From positions 1 through 42,792 of the forward strand of contig NZ_JAALEA010000022.1 in NCBI RefSeq assembly GCF_014145145.1: DNA of 42,792 bases. Reading direction: 5' to 3'. The position numbers and the translations under genes are program-made. Below, piece after piece: positions 6,447-14,307 of this stretch (position 1 is its first letter; the number at the start of each line of letters is the position of its first letter). Source of the DNA: Dietzia cercidiphylli. GTDB taxonomy: Bacteria > Actinomycetota > Actinomycetes > Mycobacteriales > Mycobacteriaceae. The notes under the pieces were generated by a model, which was not told the origin of the DNA, made no database searches, and worked only from the letters and a program-made list of their open reading frames with translations.

Positions 6447-7453
6447 CCGTCTCGTTCGCCACCTCGTGGGAGGGGCTGCGCCGCGCGCTGACATCGGTCC
6501 TGCCGCACGTCGACCGCAAGGACTCCTCCGAGGCGCTAAGCCGGGTCCGGCTCGACGTCACCGCGGGCTCGGACGTCGCGCTGGTGTGGGCCACCAACCT
6601 CGTGACGTCGGCCGTCGCCCGCACGCCGTTGCTGTCCCCGTCGGATGAGTCGGCGCTGCTCGAGCTGGAGCCGGGCATCGTCAAGAAGATCCTGACGATG
6701 TTCCCCGAGGTGAGGGATTCGATTGTCGCCCCGGAGCGGGTACTGACGATCACCCAGCCGCGCGAGCGGTTGATCCAGATCGAGGACACCTCCGGATTGT
6801 TCGCGGGCCAGGAGATCACCGTCCCCTTGCCCGCGCGTACTTCCGACCGGTTCCCGGACGTGCCGTTCCTGCTCGCCTCCCACATCGACCGGCCGCCGGC
6901 CTCGAAGCCGTCGCAGTGGTTGGACTCCTCGGATCTCGGCCGGTTCGCCGCCGCCACCCGCAGCTACGACGAGCAGATCGTCCTGACCGAGCGGGAGGGC
7001 TCCGACGACGCCTTCGTGTCGGTCGGGGCATGGTTCGCGGGCACCCTGGCCCGGTTCGAGCCCGAGAACTCCCAGCAGTACACGACCAAACGAGCCGCCG
7101 AGTGGGCCGCACTCCTGCCCGACCCCGCCTCTACACCCCGCGGGATCCGGGTCCATGACGGCCGGATCGGCGACGACCTCGACAACCTGATCTCCGCGGT
7201 CCGCATCGTCACATCCGCCGGCACCTGCTCGGTCTCGGTGATCCAGCGGCGGCTGCGCATCGGGTTCGGCGACGCGGCCCGCTTGGTCGACTTGCTCGAC
7301 CGGTTCGACGTCATCGGCGGCACCGCGGGCAACCTGATCCGCCCCGTCCACGCAGAGCTCGTCGAGGCGCCCGACGCCGTCGACATCATCTGCGACCAGA
7401 TCCTCGACGCCGCCCGGGCCGAGGACGCCACACCTCGAGGAGAAGCCGCATGA
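6443..7453 (+). CDS. Sliding-clamp-like protein fused to FtsK-gamma winged helix
   Basis: 336 aa. The N-terminal ~230 residues resemble a DnaN beta-clamp in spacing and motifs: WEGLRRALTSVLPHVDRKDS, SRVRLDVTAGSDVALVWATN, then a loop with RFPDVPFLL. Residues 245-298 are a winged-helix domain close to FtsK gamma (SVSVIQRRLRIGFGDAARLV then DLLDRFDVIG). A clamp would tether polymerase or the DnaQ-like exonuclease encoded next; the FtsK-gamma type domain binds short DNA motifs and could direct loading or signalling. The clamp assignment rests on weak similarity; the winged helix is clearer. Confidence 0.65.
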   Translation: MTVSFATSWEGLRRALTSVLPHVDRKDSSEALSRVRLDVTAGSDVALVWATNLVTSAVARTPLLSPSDESALLELEPGIVKKILTMFPEVRDSIVAPERVLTITQPRERLIQIEDTSGLFAGQEITVPLPARTSDRFPDVPFLLASHIDRPPASKPSQWLDSSDLGRFAAATRSYDEQIVLTEREGSDDAFVSVGAWFAGTLARFEPENSQQYTTKRAAEWAALLPDPASTPRGIRVHDGRIGDDLDNLISAVRIVTSAGTCSVSVIQRRLRIGFGDAARLVDLLDRFDVIGGTAGNLIRPVHAELVEAPDAVDIICDQILDAARAEDATPRGEAA

Positions 7454-8004
7454 GTAGCACCCTGCCCCACCTGATCGTCGTCGACGTCGAGACCTCCGGC
7501 ACCGACCCGCTCGACCATGACGTCCTCGAGGTCGCGGCCGTGGACCTGGCCACGGGCGAGGAACTGTACTTCGTGCCCACCCCGATCATGGGCAACTGGC
7601 TCGAGCGGGCACATCCGGCAGCCATGAAGGTCAACCGCTATTTCGAGCGCGGCGTCTACGCCGAGCAGGTCGACGTCCAGACCACCCGGCAGCGGTGGGA
7701 GGCGCTCGCCACGATGCTCGACGGCAACATCCTCGCGGCAGTGAACCCGGCGTTCGACGCGCGGTTCATCGACTACGCGATGGAGAAGCACGAGGTGGAG
7801 TGCCGCCGTAGCTACAGGCTCCGGGATCTCGCCACGTATGCCGCCGGGGTCCTGCGTACTGACCCGGCCGAGCCCACTTCGTCGGGCGAGATCTTCGCCG
7901 CCCTGGGCATCACGAATCAGGAAGCGCACTCGGCTCTCGGTGACGCGCGGGCGACTGCGGAGGCGTTCACCAAGCTCCGTGCCCTCTCCCTGGCGGGCAG
8001 GTAG
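7450..8004 (+). CDS. DnaQ-like 3'-5' exonuclease (DEDDh)
   Basis: 184-aa exonuclease of the DnaQ/RNase T superfamily. Exo I is VDVETSG with Asp12 and Glu14; Exo II is NPAFDARF with Asp103; Exo III is HSALGDARA with His160 and Asp165. All metal-binding and catalytic residues of a DEDDh enzyme are present. It would proofread or trim DNA 3' ends during phage replication, possibly with the adjacent clamp-like protein. Its ATG overlaps the upstream stop (ATGA). Confidence 0.9.
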   Translation: MSSTLPHLIVVDVETSGTDPLDHDVLEVAAVDLATGEELYFVPTPIMGNWLERAHPAAMKVNRYFERGVYAEQVDVQTTRQRWEALATMLDGNILAAVNPAFDARFIDYAMEKHEVECRRSYRLRDLATYAAGVLRTDPAEPTSSGEIFAALGITNQEAHSALGDARATAEAFTKLRALSLAGR

Positions 8005-8008
8005 CGCA

Positions 8009-8194
8009 GTGGGTGCCGAGAAGGCGTGCAAGGGGTGCGCCGAGGCTGCCGCCGACATGAGCGACACCGACTTGACCGACGCGATCGGCGTCCTCGGCCC
8101 CGACTCCCCACTCTTGCCAGCGGTCCGGGACGAGATCCGCAACCGCCTCCAGGCCGCCGCAGACGCGGCCACCACACGAAAGGAACCGGCATGA
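8009..8194 (+). CDS. Small hypothetical protein
   Basis: 61 aa from the GTG at 8009 (ATG 8057 is an alternative). Starts GAEKACKGCAEAAADMSDTD, with a CKGC pair. The rest is helical and acidic. Not recognised. It ends in ATGA overlap with the next short gene. Confidence 0.5.
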   Translation: MGAEKACKGCAEAAADMSDTDLTDAIGVLGPDSPLLPAVRDEIRNRLQAAADAATTRKEPA

Positions 8195-8283
8195 CGCATT
8201 GGCTCGCACTCGTCCCCCGCCTGCCCGCGTGGTCCGGCTGGGCGACCATGCGGCGCCTCGCTCGTGGAGGTGCCCAGTGGTAG
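8191..8283 (+). CDS. Micro-protein of 30 aa
   Basis: 30-residue ORF (THWLALVPRLPAWSGWATMR core) with an ATG that overlaps the previous stop and an end overlapping the next start by 7 bp. Trp-rich and amphipathic. It may be a real small protein or simply maintain translational coupling. Confidence 0.4.
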   Translation: MTHWLALVPRLPAWSGWATMRRLARGGAQW

Positions 8284-8444
8284 TCGGATCGCTCCTCGCC
8301 GCGGTCGTCCTCCTGGTCGTGGGCGCCGTTCGCTTACTCCGCGTCTCCCGAGCCCTCCGCCGAAAACAACAGGCCGTGGACCGGGAGCGCGACCACCTCA
8401 ACCGCACATGGAACTACCAGACCGGAAGGGTCCTCCGACCATGA
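8277..8444 (+). CDS. Small single-span membrane protein
   Basis: 55 aa from the GTG at 8277. Residues 2-20 form a transmembrane helix (VVGSLLAAVVLLVVGAVRLL), followed by a basic, coiled tail (RKQQAVDRERDHLNRTWNYQ). N-terminal anchor with cytoplasmic tail is likely. Function unknown. Its stop overlaps the next ATG. Confidence 0.6.
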   Translation: MVVGSLLAAVVLLVVGAVRLLRVSRALRRKQQAVDRERDHLNRTWNYQTGRVLRP

Positions 8445-9169
8445 GCACGAAGATCACAGCCGACAACGGCGTCGAGCTCGAGGTGTGCCACCTCGGCATC
8501 GACGCCACCAACCCCAACCCCGCCGAGCCGTCGTCAATCTGGGCCCGACTCACCGCAGAGCAGCGCGCGAAGCTCGCCGCGGCCCTCGCCCCGGAGCGGA
8601 CCCCGATCGTGGAGGGCAGGCCCGTTCACGGGATCACCGTCACCGGCTATGTCGGCGATGCCCCCATCAACCCCGCCGACTGCGACCGCACCACCGTTTA
8701 CACCGGCGAGTGCCGCAACTTCGCCGACACCGAGTGGATCCGATTCGAGTCCGGCCGCCGCCGCTCCCCCGACGCCCGCGACGGCAACACGTGGCTGATT
8801 GACGTCGTCTACGGATCGTTCTGGATGGCAGACGACAAGGTCCGCAACCTCGTGCCCCTCGTCCCCGCCACTGCCCCTGCGGTGTCCCGCGCCGACATCG
8901 AGAAGGCGATCCTGTCGCGTCGCTGGAACACGAGCGGCCCGGATAGCCAGGGCTTCGCCATCATCCACATCCCGTCTGCGGTCGACGCCGTGCGCGAGGC
9001 GGTCGACATCCAGGCTGAGCAGTCCGTGGACCCGGTCGAGGCCAGGGTGACCACGCGCCACCCCGAGCACTACCGGCTGGTGAACGAGGCCGACGGCAGC
9101 GAGTGGCGGATGAATCGCGCCGGCAAGTGGCTCCCCGCCGACCTCCTCGGGCAGGAGGCGGACCAGTGA
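8441..9169 (+). CDS. Hypothetical early protein
   Basis: 242 aa, not recognised. The ATG at 8441 overlaps the previous stop. Central region has GITVTGYVGDAPINPADCDR and WLIDVVYGSFWMADDKVRNL; the C-terminus resembles a short beta-rich module (HYRLVNEADGSEWRMNRAGK). No catalytic motif is evident. Codon use is like that of the neighbours. Confidence 0.65.
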   Translation: MSTKITADNGVELEVCHLGIDATNPNPAEPSSIWARLTAEQRAKLAAALAPERTPIVEGRPVHGITVTGYVGDAPINPADCDRTTVYTGECRNFADTEWIRFESGRRRSPDARDGNTWLIDVVYGSFWMADDKVRNLVPLVPATAPAVSRADIEKAILSRRWNTSGPDSQGFAIIHIPSAVDAVREAVDIQAEQSVDPVEARVTTRHPEHYRLVNEADGSEWRMNRAGKWLPADLLGQEADQ

Positions 9170-9486
9170 CCGTGATGGACGAATACCAGCCCCGTGGACA
9201 GCGCGTGTACGCCTATCAGGTGACGCGGGAAAACGCTTCCGCTGCCGCTCGCGAGTTCGGTTGCGAGATCCATGAGGAAGCCAAGTCCAGCGATCCGACC
9301 GACGTGGCCAAGTGGATCGTCGTGCCGACTGTCGAGGAGGTCCATCGTCTCCTGATCACCCACGAAGGCCCGGTGTTGGGCCGGGAGCGAGAGACGAACA
9401 AGGTCGTCGTATGGGCGAAGAAGGCCGACTTCGACGCTCTCTATGAGCGGGTCAAGAAGCCGGGGATGCGCGGGGCCGACCTGTGA
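9166..9486 (+). CDS. Hypothetical early protein
   Basis: 106 aa from a GTG in GTGA overlap. Contains QVTRENASAAAREFGCEIHE and VVPTVEEVHRLLITHEGPVL. Looks like a small alpha/beta protein; no family recognised. Confidence 0.6.
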   Translation: MTVMDEYQPRGQRVYAYQVTRENASAAAREFGCEIHEEAKSSDPTDVAKWIVVPTVEEVHRLLITHEGPVLGRERETNKVVVWAKKADFDALYERVKKPGMRGADL

Positions 9487-9872
9487 CCGGCATGGAGCAC
9501 GCCATAGAACAAGCGGCTGGGGTGATGGACAAGAACTTCAACCCGGACCGGTACCCGATCATGGCCGCGATGTTCCGCGACTACGCCCGCGCACTGGCCG
9601 AGGCTGGCCTCCTCGCCCCCGACCCCCTCGAGGGCGTCGAAGACGTCAGCGCCTCCCAGGAGTGGGTGATGATCCCCGCGGACCAGGTGCGCGAGGAGTG
9701 GGCTCAGAGGTGGGTGCGGCGGTCCGGCGAGGTCCGGGTGATGAAAGCCGAGAGTCGAGAGCACGCGGACCCTGGCGGGGAGCGCGGGGTGGAGGCGGTC
9801 CACCGCTTCGTGTCCGACTGGCTGCCCGCCGACATGGACGATGCCGAGGGCGACGGGAGGGCCGAGGGGTGA
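9483..9872 (+). CDS. Hypothetical early protein
   Basis: 129 aa, GTGA overlap at the start. The N-terminus (DKNFNPDRYPIMAAMFRDYA) is helical; the middle carries EWVMIPADQVREEWAQRWVR, a pattern seen in several small actinophage proteins of unknown role. Not recognised beyond that. Confidence 0.6.
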   Translation: MTGMEHAIEQAAGVMDKNFNPDRYPIMAAMFRDYARALAEAGLLAPDPLEGVEDVSASQEWVMIPADQVREEWAQRWVRRSGEVRVMKAESREHADPGGERGVEAVHRFVSDWLPADMDDAEGDGRAEG

Positions 9873-10057
9873 TCGGCCAGGTGCTGGAACCGGAATCGTC
9901 CATGGAATGTCGAGCGTGGGCCGACGAGATGGCCCGGCAGGCCGCGATGTATGCCGAGCACGGACACCCCCGGGAGGCTGCGGACTGCCGCCATTACGCG
10001 GCCCGGTGGACAAGGTCCGCCGAACGGGCAGCGGAGCGGGAAGGGGCCCTGTGGTGA
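9869..10057 (+). CDS. Small hypothetical protein
   Basis: 62 aa from a GTG in GTGA overlap. Helical throughout, with two Cys-containing helices (MECRAWADEMARQAAMYAEH and EAADCRHYAARWTRSAERAA). Probably a small two-helix protein. Unknown function. Confidence 0.55.
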   Translation: MIGQVLEPESSMECRAWADEMARQAAMYAEHGHPREAADCRHYAARWTRSAERAAEREGALW

Positions 10058-10359
10058 CCGCCCCGGATCGTCAGCGTGACGGCGGACCGATCGCCGGTGA
10101 CCTCCTGCAGCTCGTGGAGCACGGGTTCCGCGACGACACCGGGGTCGACTGGTACCGCGGGTACGGACTCGTGGTCACGACCGCGAATCGCCGCCGGATC
10201 CTCGACCGGGACGACACGGTGTCTGAGGCGGACGGCTGGTGCTACCAGGACAATCCCCTGTCCGACGAGGTGGTCGCGGTGACCCGCATCAGGTGGGAGG
10301 ACGTGCGGCTGTACGCGCCCGCCGACCTAGAGCTGCGGTGTCAGACGTGGACGTCGTGA
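10054..10359 (+). CDS. Hypothetical early protein
   Basis: 101 aa from a GTG in GTGA overlap. Acidic N-terminal half (LLQLVEHGFRDDTGVDWYRG) and a likely beta-rich C-terminal half ending APADLELRCQTWTS. Not recognised. Confidence 0.6.
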   Translation: MTAPDRQRDGGPIAGDLLQLVEHGFRDDTGVDWYRGYGLVVTTANRRRILDRDDTVSEADGWCYQDNPLSDEVVAVTRIRWEDVRLYAPADLELRCQTWTS

Positions 10360-10493
10360 CCCCGCCGCCCGGCTCTAAGGAGGCCCGCGCCAAGGGCTGC
10401 CCCTGCCCCCAACAGGACCACCGCCACGCCCCCGACTGGCCCTGGTGGATCGACCCCCGATGCCCCGTCCACGGATGGAAAGAGTTCCAGTGA
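10356..10493 (+). CDS. Small CPC-containing protein
   Basis: 45 aa from the GTG at 10356 that overlaps the previous stop; GTGs at 10338 and 10347 would add a few residues. Carries GCPCPQQDHRHAPDWPWWID and CPVHGW: three Cys and several His, enough for one zinc site. Small proteins of this pattern are frequent in actinophages and of unknown role. Confidence 0.55.
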   Translation: MTPPPGSKEARAKGCPCPQQDHRHAPDWPWWIDPRCPVHGWKEFQ

Positions 10494-10906
10494 CCGAGCC
10501 GATGCAGTTCCCGCCCCCCGAGCCGATGAGCCTCGCGAGAAAAGCGGTCAGCGCAGCGGTTCACACCGCGATCGTGCGCCGCATCTTCGACGCGAGCTGG
10601 ACCGAACTGTATCCGGGGTGGGAGCTCCCTGACTGGCCGCAGCTGACCCAGCCGCCTCGCATCGACCGTGAAGCGATGCGCGACCCCTACCGCCGGTACC
10701 TCAAGGACTGGCTCAGCGATACCGCGTTGAAAGACGCTGTACGCCGCCGCTTCCGGCCGCTGGCGGACGATCCGCTGATTCGCCAGATCCTCGAAGAGGC
10801 GGACCTCAAGATCGCCATAACTAGGTGGGTGCCGCCGATCTCACCCAAGCCCTGGGCCCGCGCCATCGCCGAGACAGCACAGACGGAGGTCCGTGATGAC
10901 CAGTGA
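10490..10906 (+). CDS. Hypothetical early protein
   Basis: 138 aa from a GTG in GTGA overlap. Mostly helical and basic, with Trp/Pro-rich spacers (WTELYPGWELPDWPQLTQPP) and FRPLADDPLIRQILEEADLK. Not recognised. Its end overlaps the next short gene by 11 bp. Confidence 0.6.
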   Translation: MTEPMQFPPPEPMSLARKAVSAAVHTAIVRRIFDASWTELYPGWELPDWPQLTQPPRIDREAMRDPYRRYLKDWLSDTALKDAVRRRFRPLADDPLIRQILEEADLKIAITRWVPPISPKPWARAIAETAQTEVRDDQ

Positions 10907-11027
10907 CGAGCACAAGGCGGCGGCCGAGCAGTCCCTGCTCGACGCGTGGGGTGCCGCAGACCCCACTCCGGAACTACTGCGTGGCCTCGTGCACGCCGTA
11001 CTCGCAACCATCAAGGAGACATCGTGA
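10896..11027 (+). CDS. Small hypothetical protein
   Basis: 43 aa (TSDEHKAAAEQSLLDAWGAA start). Predicted as two helices. Its stop overlaps the GTG of rtcB (GTGA), so it is translationally coupled to the RNA ligase and may act with it. No family recognised. Confidence 0.5.
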   Translation: MTSDEHKAAAEQSLLDAWGAADPTPELLRGLVHAVLATIKETS

Positions 11028-12199
11028 CCACTCAGCTCGCCCCGAACGTCCTCTCGTGGGCAACCCACATTGACCAGACCACCATTGACCAGGCGGTGGC
11101 CCTCGCTGGTCTGCCGTTCATCCACCCGCACATCGCGCTCATGCCCGACGCCCACGCCGGTAAGGGCTCCGCCGTCGGCACCGTCATCCCGACCGAGGGC
11201 GCGGTCATCCCCGCCGCGGTCGGCGTCGACATTGGGTGCGGCATGATCGCGGCTCGAACCCGATACACCGAGGCCGACCTCGAGCGCATCGACCTGTCCG
11301 AGCTGCGGGACCAGGTCGAGCGCGCCATCCCGTTGTCGCCGGGCAACTACAACAGCCGCGTGCACCACGACCACACCCATGATCGGGTCGCCGAGCTCGA
11401 AGCGCTCGCAGAGAGGAACGAGGTCGACCTGTCTCACTCTCCGAAGTGGCGTGAGCAGCTCGGCTCCCTCGGCGGGGGCAACCACTTCATCGAGCTGTGC
11501 CTCGACGAGACGGGCGCCGTCTGGTGCTTCCTGCATTCCGGGTCGCGGGGCGTCGGCAACAAGATCGCGCAGAAGCACATCAAGATCGCCCAAGCCTTGT
11601 GCAAGCGGTGGCACATCCAGCTCGCCGACCGGGACCACGCCTACCTCCCGCAGGGCACTCCGGAGTTCACCCGGTACTTGACGGAGCTGCACTGGGCGCA
11701 GACGTTCGCGCGGCTGAACCGGGACGAGATGATGGACCGGTTCCTGGACCAGCTCGCCCGCCTGTTCGGCGACGACGACGCCGGCGAGACTGAGCGGGTC
11801 AACTGCCACCACAACTACACCGAGACCGTCCAGGTCGGCGGCCGGAAGGTGTGGCTGACCCGCAAGGGCGCCATCGACGCCACCGAGGGCCGGATGGGGT
11901 GCATCCCCGGAAGCATGGGTACCCGCTCGTACATCGTGCGCGGCAAGGGCAATCCGTCGGCGCTGTTCTCCGCACCGCACGGCGCGGGCCGGGCCATGTC
12001 CCGCACGCAGGCCCGCAAGCGGTTCACCGCGGCCGACCTGGACGAGGCTATGCGCGGCATCGTGTACCGGCCTGGTGACGAGTGGGTCGACGAGATCCCG
12101 GCCGCCTACAAGGACATCGACCAGGTGATGGAGGACGCGGCCGATCTGGTCGAGGTCGTGCACGAGCTGCGCCAGGTGATGAACGTCAAGGGCACGTAG
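11024..12199 (+). CDS. rtcB: RtcB 3'-phosphate/5'-hydroxyl RNA ligase
   Basis: 391-aa GTP- and Mn-dependent RNA ligase that joins 2',3'-cyclic phosphate or 3'-phosphate ends to 5'-OH ends. Metal and catalytic motifs are all visible: VGVDIGCGM with Asp69 and Cys72, GGGNHFIEL with His154, HSGSRGVG with His171, CHHNYTE near residue 262, IPGSMGT, and SAPHGAGR with His319 as the likely guanylated histidine. Length is normal for the family. No Archease gene is next to it. In a phage the likely substrate is tRNA or other RNA cut by host anticodon nucleases. The end is followed by 136 bp without a clear gene, except a possible 15-aa ORF at 12289-12336. Confidence 0.95.
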   Translation: MTTQLAPNVLSWATHIDQTTIDQAVALAGLPFIHPHIALMPDAHAGKGSAVGTVIPTEGAVIPAAVGVDIGCGMIAARTRYTEADLERIDLSELRDQVERAIPLSPGNYNSRVHHDHTHDRVAELEALAERNEVDLSHSPKWREQLGSLGGGNHFIELCLDETGAVWCFLHSGSRGVGNKIAQKHIKIAQALCKRWHIQLADRDHAYLPQGTPEFTRYLTELHWAQTFARLNRDEMMDRFLDQLARLFGDDDAGETERVNCHHNYTETVQVGGRKVWLTRKGAIDATEGRMGCIPGSMGTRSYIVRGKGNPSALFSAPHGAGRAMSRTQARKRFTAADLDEAMRGIVYRPGDEWVDEIPAAYKDIDQVMEDAADLVEVVHELRQVMNVKGT

Positions 12200-12335
12200 G
12201 CCGTGCCCCGCCCAGCCCGGCGACCTCGCTCGCCGCCATCCGCCGCTGCCTCGTCCTGCGTCTGGTCTCGTCTGAAAGTTGGTGTCCCGTGTCTCGATCT
12301 CGTGTCGCGCAGCCCCGTTCCGGTGGTGAGCGCTG

Positions 12336-13610
12336 ATGCCGTGGTTCCAGGTCGATGACAAGTTCACGACTAACCCGAAGGTCCGCAAGCTGCTCGATCT
12401 CTCCCTCGAGCGTGATGATCGCGGTCTCGCGGCACTCGGGATGTGGGTGTCGGCCGGGTCAGACATCAATCAGTCGACGTTGGACGGGATCGTGTCCCGT
12501 GCGGGTCTCGTGCGGGTCACCTTGAACCCGGCGAAGGTCGATGAGCTCGCAGGCCTCCTGGTCGCCGCTGGGCTCTGGCACTCCGCCGGCCACTCGTGTG
12601 CGCGCTGCGCGCAGCCCCCGCCGGGGGCGTTCGTGTTCCACGACTGGTCCGACTACGGCTATGCCACCCGCGAGGAGAAACAGCTCAAGGACCGCAAGGC
12701 CAAGGAGCTCAAGGAGCCCCGGATCCGCGCCGAGGTGTGGGCCCGGGACTGCGTGAGCCCTGACCGTCCTCGTGAGGCGGATTGCCGGTACTGCGGTAAG
12801 CGAGTACGCCAGAAGGACAACCGCAGCGCGCCCGAAGACCGGGCGCATCTCGATCACGTCGACCCGACCCTCGCGATCGGCTCGACGAACATCGTGATCG
12901 CCTGCGGCGGCTGCAACAGCCACAAGGGCCAGCGGCAGCTCTCGCAGACCGAGCTGCAGCTCCGCCCCCCTCCCGCTCACAACGGGCCGCGTCCAGACGA
13001 CGCAGAGCCCCGAGTGTCGCCGACCGCCGTCGCAGATCCCGCGTCGCCGGCCACGCCCGCCGCTGAGACCACCGTCTCGCCGGGCCAGGCCGCCGCTGAT
13101 GCAGGATCGCCGGCCGGTCGACCGCAGACACCCGGCTCGCCGTCTCCGACCGCCCAGGAGCGACCAGCACCGCCCGACCACTCGGAAACCACTCTGGAAC
13201 CAGACGTGGAATCAGCCCGGAACGCTGTCCTCGCACGCACGCGTGCCGACGCGCGCAGGTCAGGGTCAGGGTCAGGGTCAGGGTCAGGGCTGGGTAAGGG
13301 ACAGGGTTCTGGTCGGGGTGAGGGGCCGGGTCACGGTCAGGGTCAGGGCCCGGCTGGTGGCAGGAAGCGGCGTCGGAGGCGGGGGCGTGGTCGTGGTGCC
13401 GGGCCCTCGTCGTCTGGTGGTGCTCCGGGTCCTGCCGCTCGGCCTGTGGGTGCTGCCGGCCAACCTCCCGAGGTGTATGTCCCTGGCCGCATCGGATCCC
13501 CGTGGGCCGAGTGGAAGGGCGCCCCGTCGACTGTGACCGATACCGACTGTGATCGGCATGGGCTGCCCGAGCCGTGCCGCAAGTGCGTGACCGAGAGCGA
13601 GGCGGGCTGA
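12336..13610 (+). CDS. Replication-initiator-like protein with HNH-type zinc domain and Gly/Arg-rich tail
   Basis: 424 aa. Residues 1-110 (PWFQVDDKFTTNPKVRKLLD, then GLAALGMWVSAGSDINQSTL) match the N-terminal domain of phage initiator/helicase-loader proteins. Residues 145-200 hold an HNH-like zinc fold (CRYCGKR, HLDHVDP, ACGGCNSHKG). The C-terminal half is low-complexity Pro/Ala/Ser then Gly/Arg-rich, with SGSGSGSGSG encoded by tandem CAGGGT repeats, and ends with CDRHGLPEPCRKC, a second zinc-like cluster. Position and layout suggest replication initiation with an origin inside the gene, but the function is inferred. The start shares one base with an upstream TGA. Confidence 0.7.
   Translation: MPWFQVDDKFTTNPKVRKLLDLSLERDDRGLAALGMWVSAGSDINQSTLDGIVSRAGLVRVTLNPAKVDELAGLLVAAGLWHSAGHSCARCAQPPPGAFVFHDWSDYGYATREEKQLKDRKAKELKEPRIRAEVWARDCVSPDRPREADCRYCGKRVRQKDNRSAPEDRAHLDHVDPTLAIGSTNIVIACGGCNSHKGQRQLSQTELQLRPPPAHNGPRPDDAEPRVSPTAVADPASPATPAAETTVSPGQAAADAGSPAGRPQTPGSPSPTAQERPAPPDHSETTLEPDVESARNAVLARTRADARRSGSGSGSGSGLGKGQGSGRGEGPGHGQGQGPAGGRKRRRRRGRGRGAGPSSSGGAPGPAARPVGAAGQPPEVYVPGRIGSPWAEWKGAPSTVTDTDCDRHGLPEPCRKCVTESEAG
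13261..13290 (+). repeat. Five tandem 6-bp repeats, possible origin iterons
   Basis: Five consecutive 6-mers, four CAGGGT and a final CAGGGC, preceded by a partial copy. Two further copies (GGTCAGGGTCAGGGCC) lie near 13335-13350. They sit inside the putative initiator gene, as the lambda origin iterons sit inside gene O. They encode Ser-Gly repeats, so a purely protein-level cause is possible. Confidence 0.6.
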
Positions 13611-13663
13611 TGCCGCTGCTCCTGCTCGACCTGTCCGACCCCGCATCCCAGGAGACTTCGTGA
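13610..13663 (+). CDS. Possible 17-aa micro-ORF
   Basis: MPLLLLDLSDPASQETS, starting at an ATG that shares a base with the upstream TGA and ending in GTGA overlap with the next gene. The perfect fit on both sides suggests a coupling peptide, but there is no other support for a function. Confidence 0.35.
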   Translation: MPLLLLDLSDPASQETS

Positions 13664-14307
13664 CCGAGACGTTCCTCGACCGGCAGTCGGTGCGCACGCT
13701 GGCGACCGACTGCAAGATCATCGCCGATTCGTCCGCCGAGTTGCTGCGCATCGCTCGGCTGGAGACCAGCCCGCCCGGTGGTCGGACTGCACGCAATCCG
13801 CGTGTGCCCGACTCCCGGCCGCCCCTCAACCTGACCGCACTGTCGGCCTCTATCGAGATGCACACCTGCCTGATGTCGTGGTCGGTGAACCTGCGCGACA
13901 ACACTGGCGTGCATCTCCCCGACCACGACGACGACCGGTCGCTCGCACTCCACCTCCGGGTACATGCTCATCGGATTGCGCAGCAGGCGTGGGGCCAGGA
14001 TTGCGCGGATGAGATCGGCACGTGGGCCGCCACGATCCTCGGGATCACCACCCCGCCGCCAGCTCGGCGCCTGGACGAGTACTCCACCGCCGAGCGCGCC
14101 CAGGGGCTCGCGACTGCGCAGGTGTCGGCCGAGATGTGCGCGCAGCTGGTCGACGAGTACACCGAAGGCCAGTACCAGCCGACGGCCGAGCAGATCCGCA
14201 AGTGGGGCCAGCGAGGGAAGGTGTCGGTGTACGGGCCGCCCCGCTGCCGCATGTACGCGGTGAGCGAGGTGCTCGATCACGTGCGACACGCGAAACGGAA
14301 GATGTGA
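13660..14307 (+). CDS. Hypothetical protein with C-terminal HTH-like segment
   Basis: 215 aa from the GTG at 13660. N-terminal and central parts are helical (SIEMHTCLMSWSVNLRDNTG, then LHLRVHAHRIAQQAWGQDCA). The C-terminus (QPTAEQIRKWGQRGKVSVYG followed by YAVSEVLDHVRHA) resembles a MerR-like or excisionase-like winged helix. It is the last gene of the early train and could regulate the late promoter region just downstream. Family not certain. Confidence 0.65.
   Translation: MTETFLDRQSVRTLATDCKIIADSSAELLRIARLETSPPGGRTARNPRVPDSRPPLNLTALSASIEMHTCLMSWSVNLRDNTGVHLPDHDDDRSLALHLRVHAHRIAQQAWGQDCADEIGTWAATILGITTPPPARRLDEYSTAERAQGLATAQVSAEMCAQLVDEYTEGQYQPTAEQIRKWGQRGKVSVYGPPRCRMYAVSEVLDHVRHAKRKM

Noticed and set aside
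12289-12336. 15-aa ORF (VSRSRVAQPRSGGER) filling the gap before the initiator-like gene
   Set aside because: Its stop overlaps the next ATG, but the ribosome site is poor and the length too small to call a gene.
10841-12469. 542-aa minus-strand ORF
   Set aside because: Antisense shadow of rtcB, whose motifs are intact on the plus strand.
13256-13350. Telomere-like or CRISPR-like array
   Set aside because: Repeats are 6 bp without spacers and encode Ser-Gly in frame; better seen as possible iterons or low-complexity coding.
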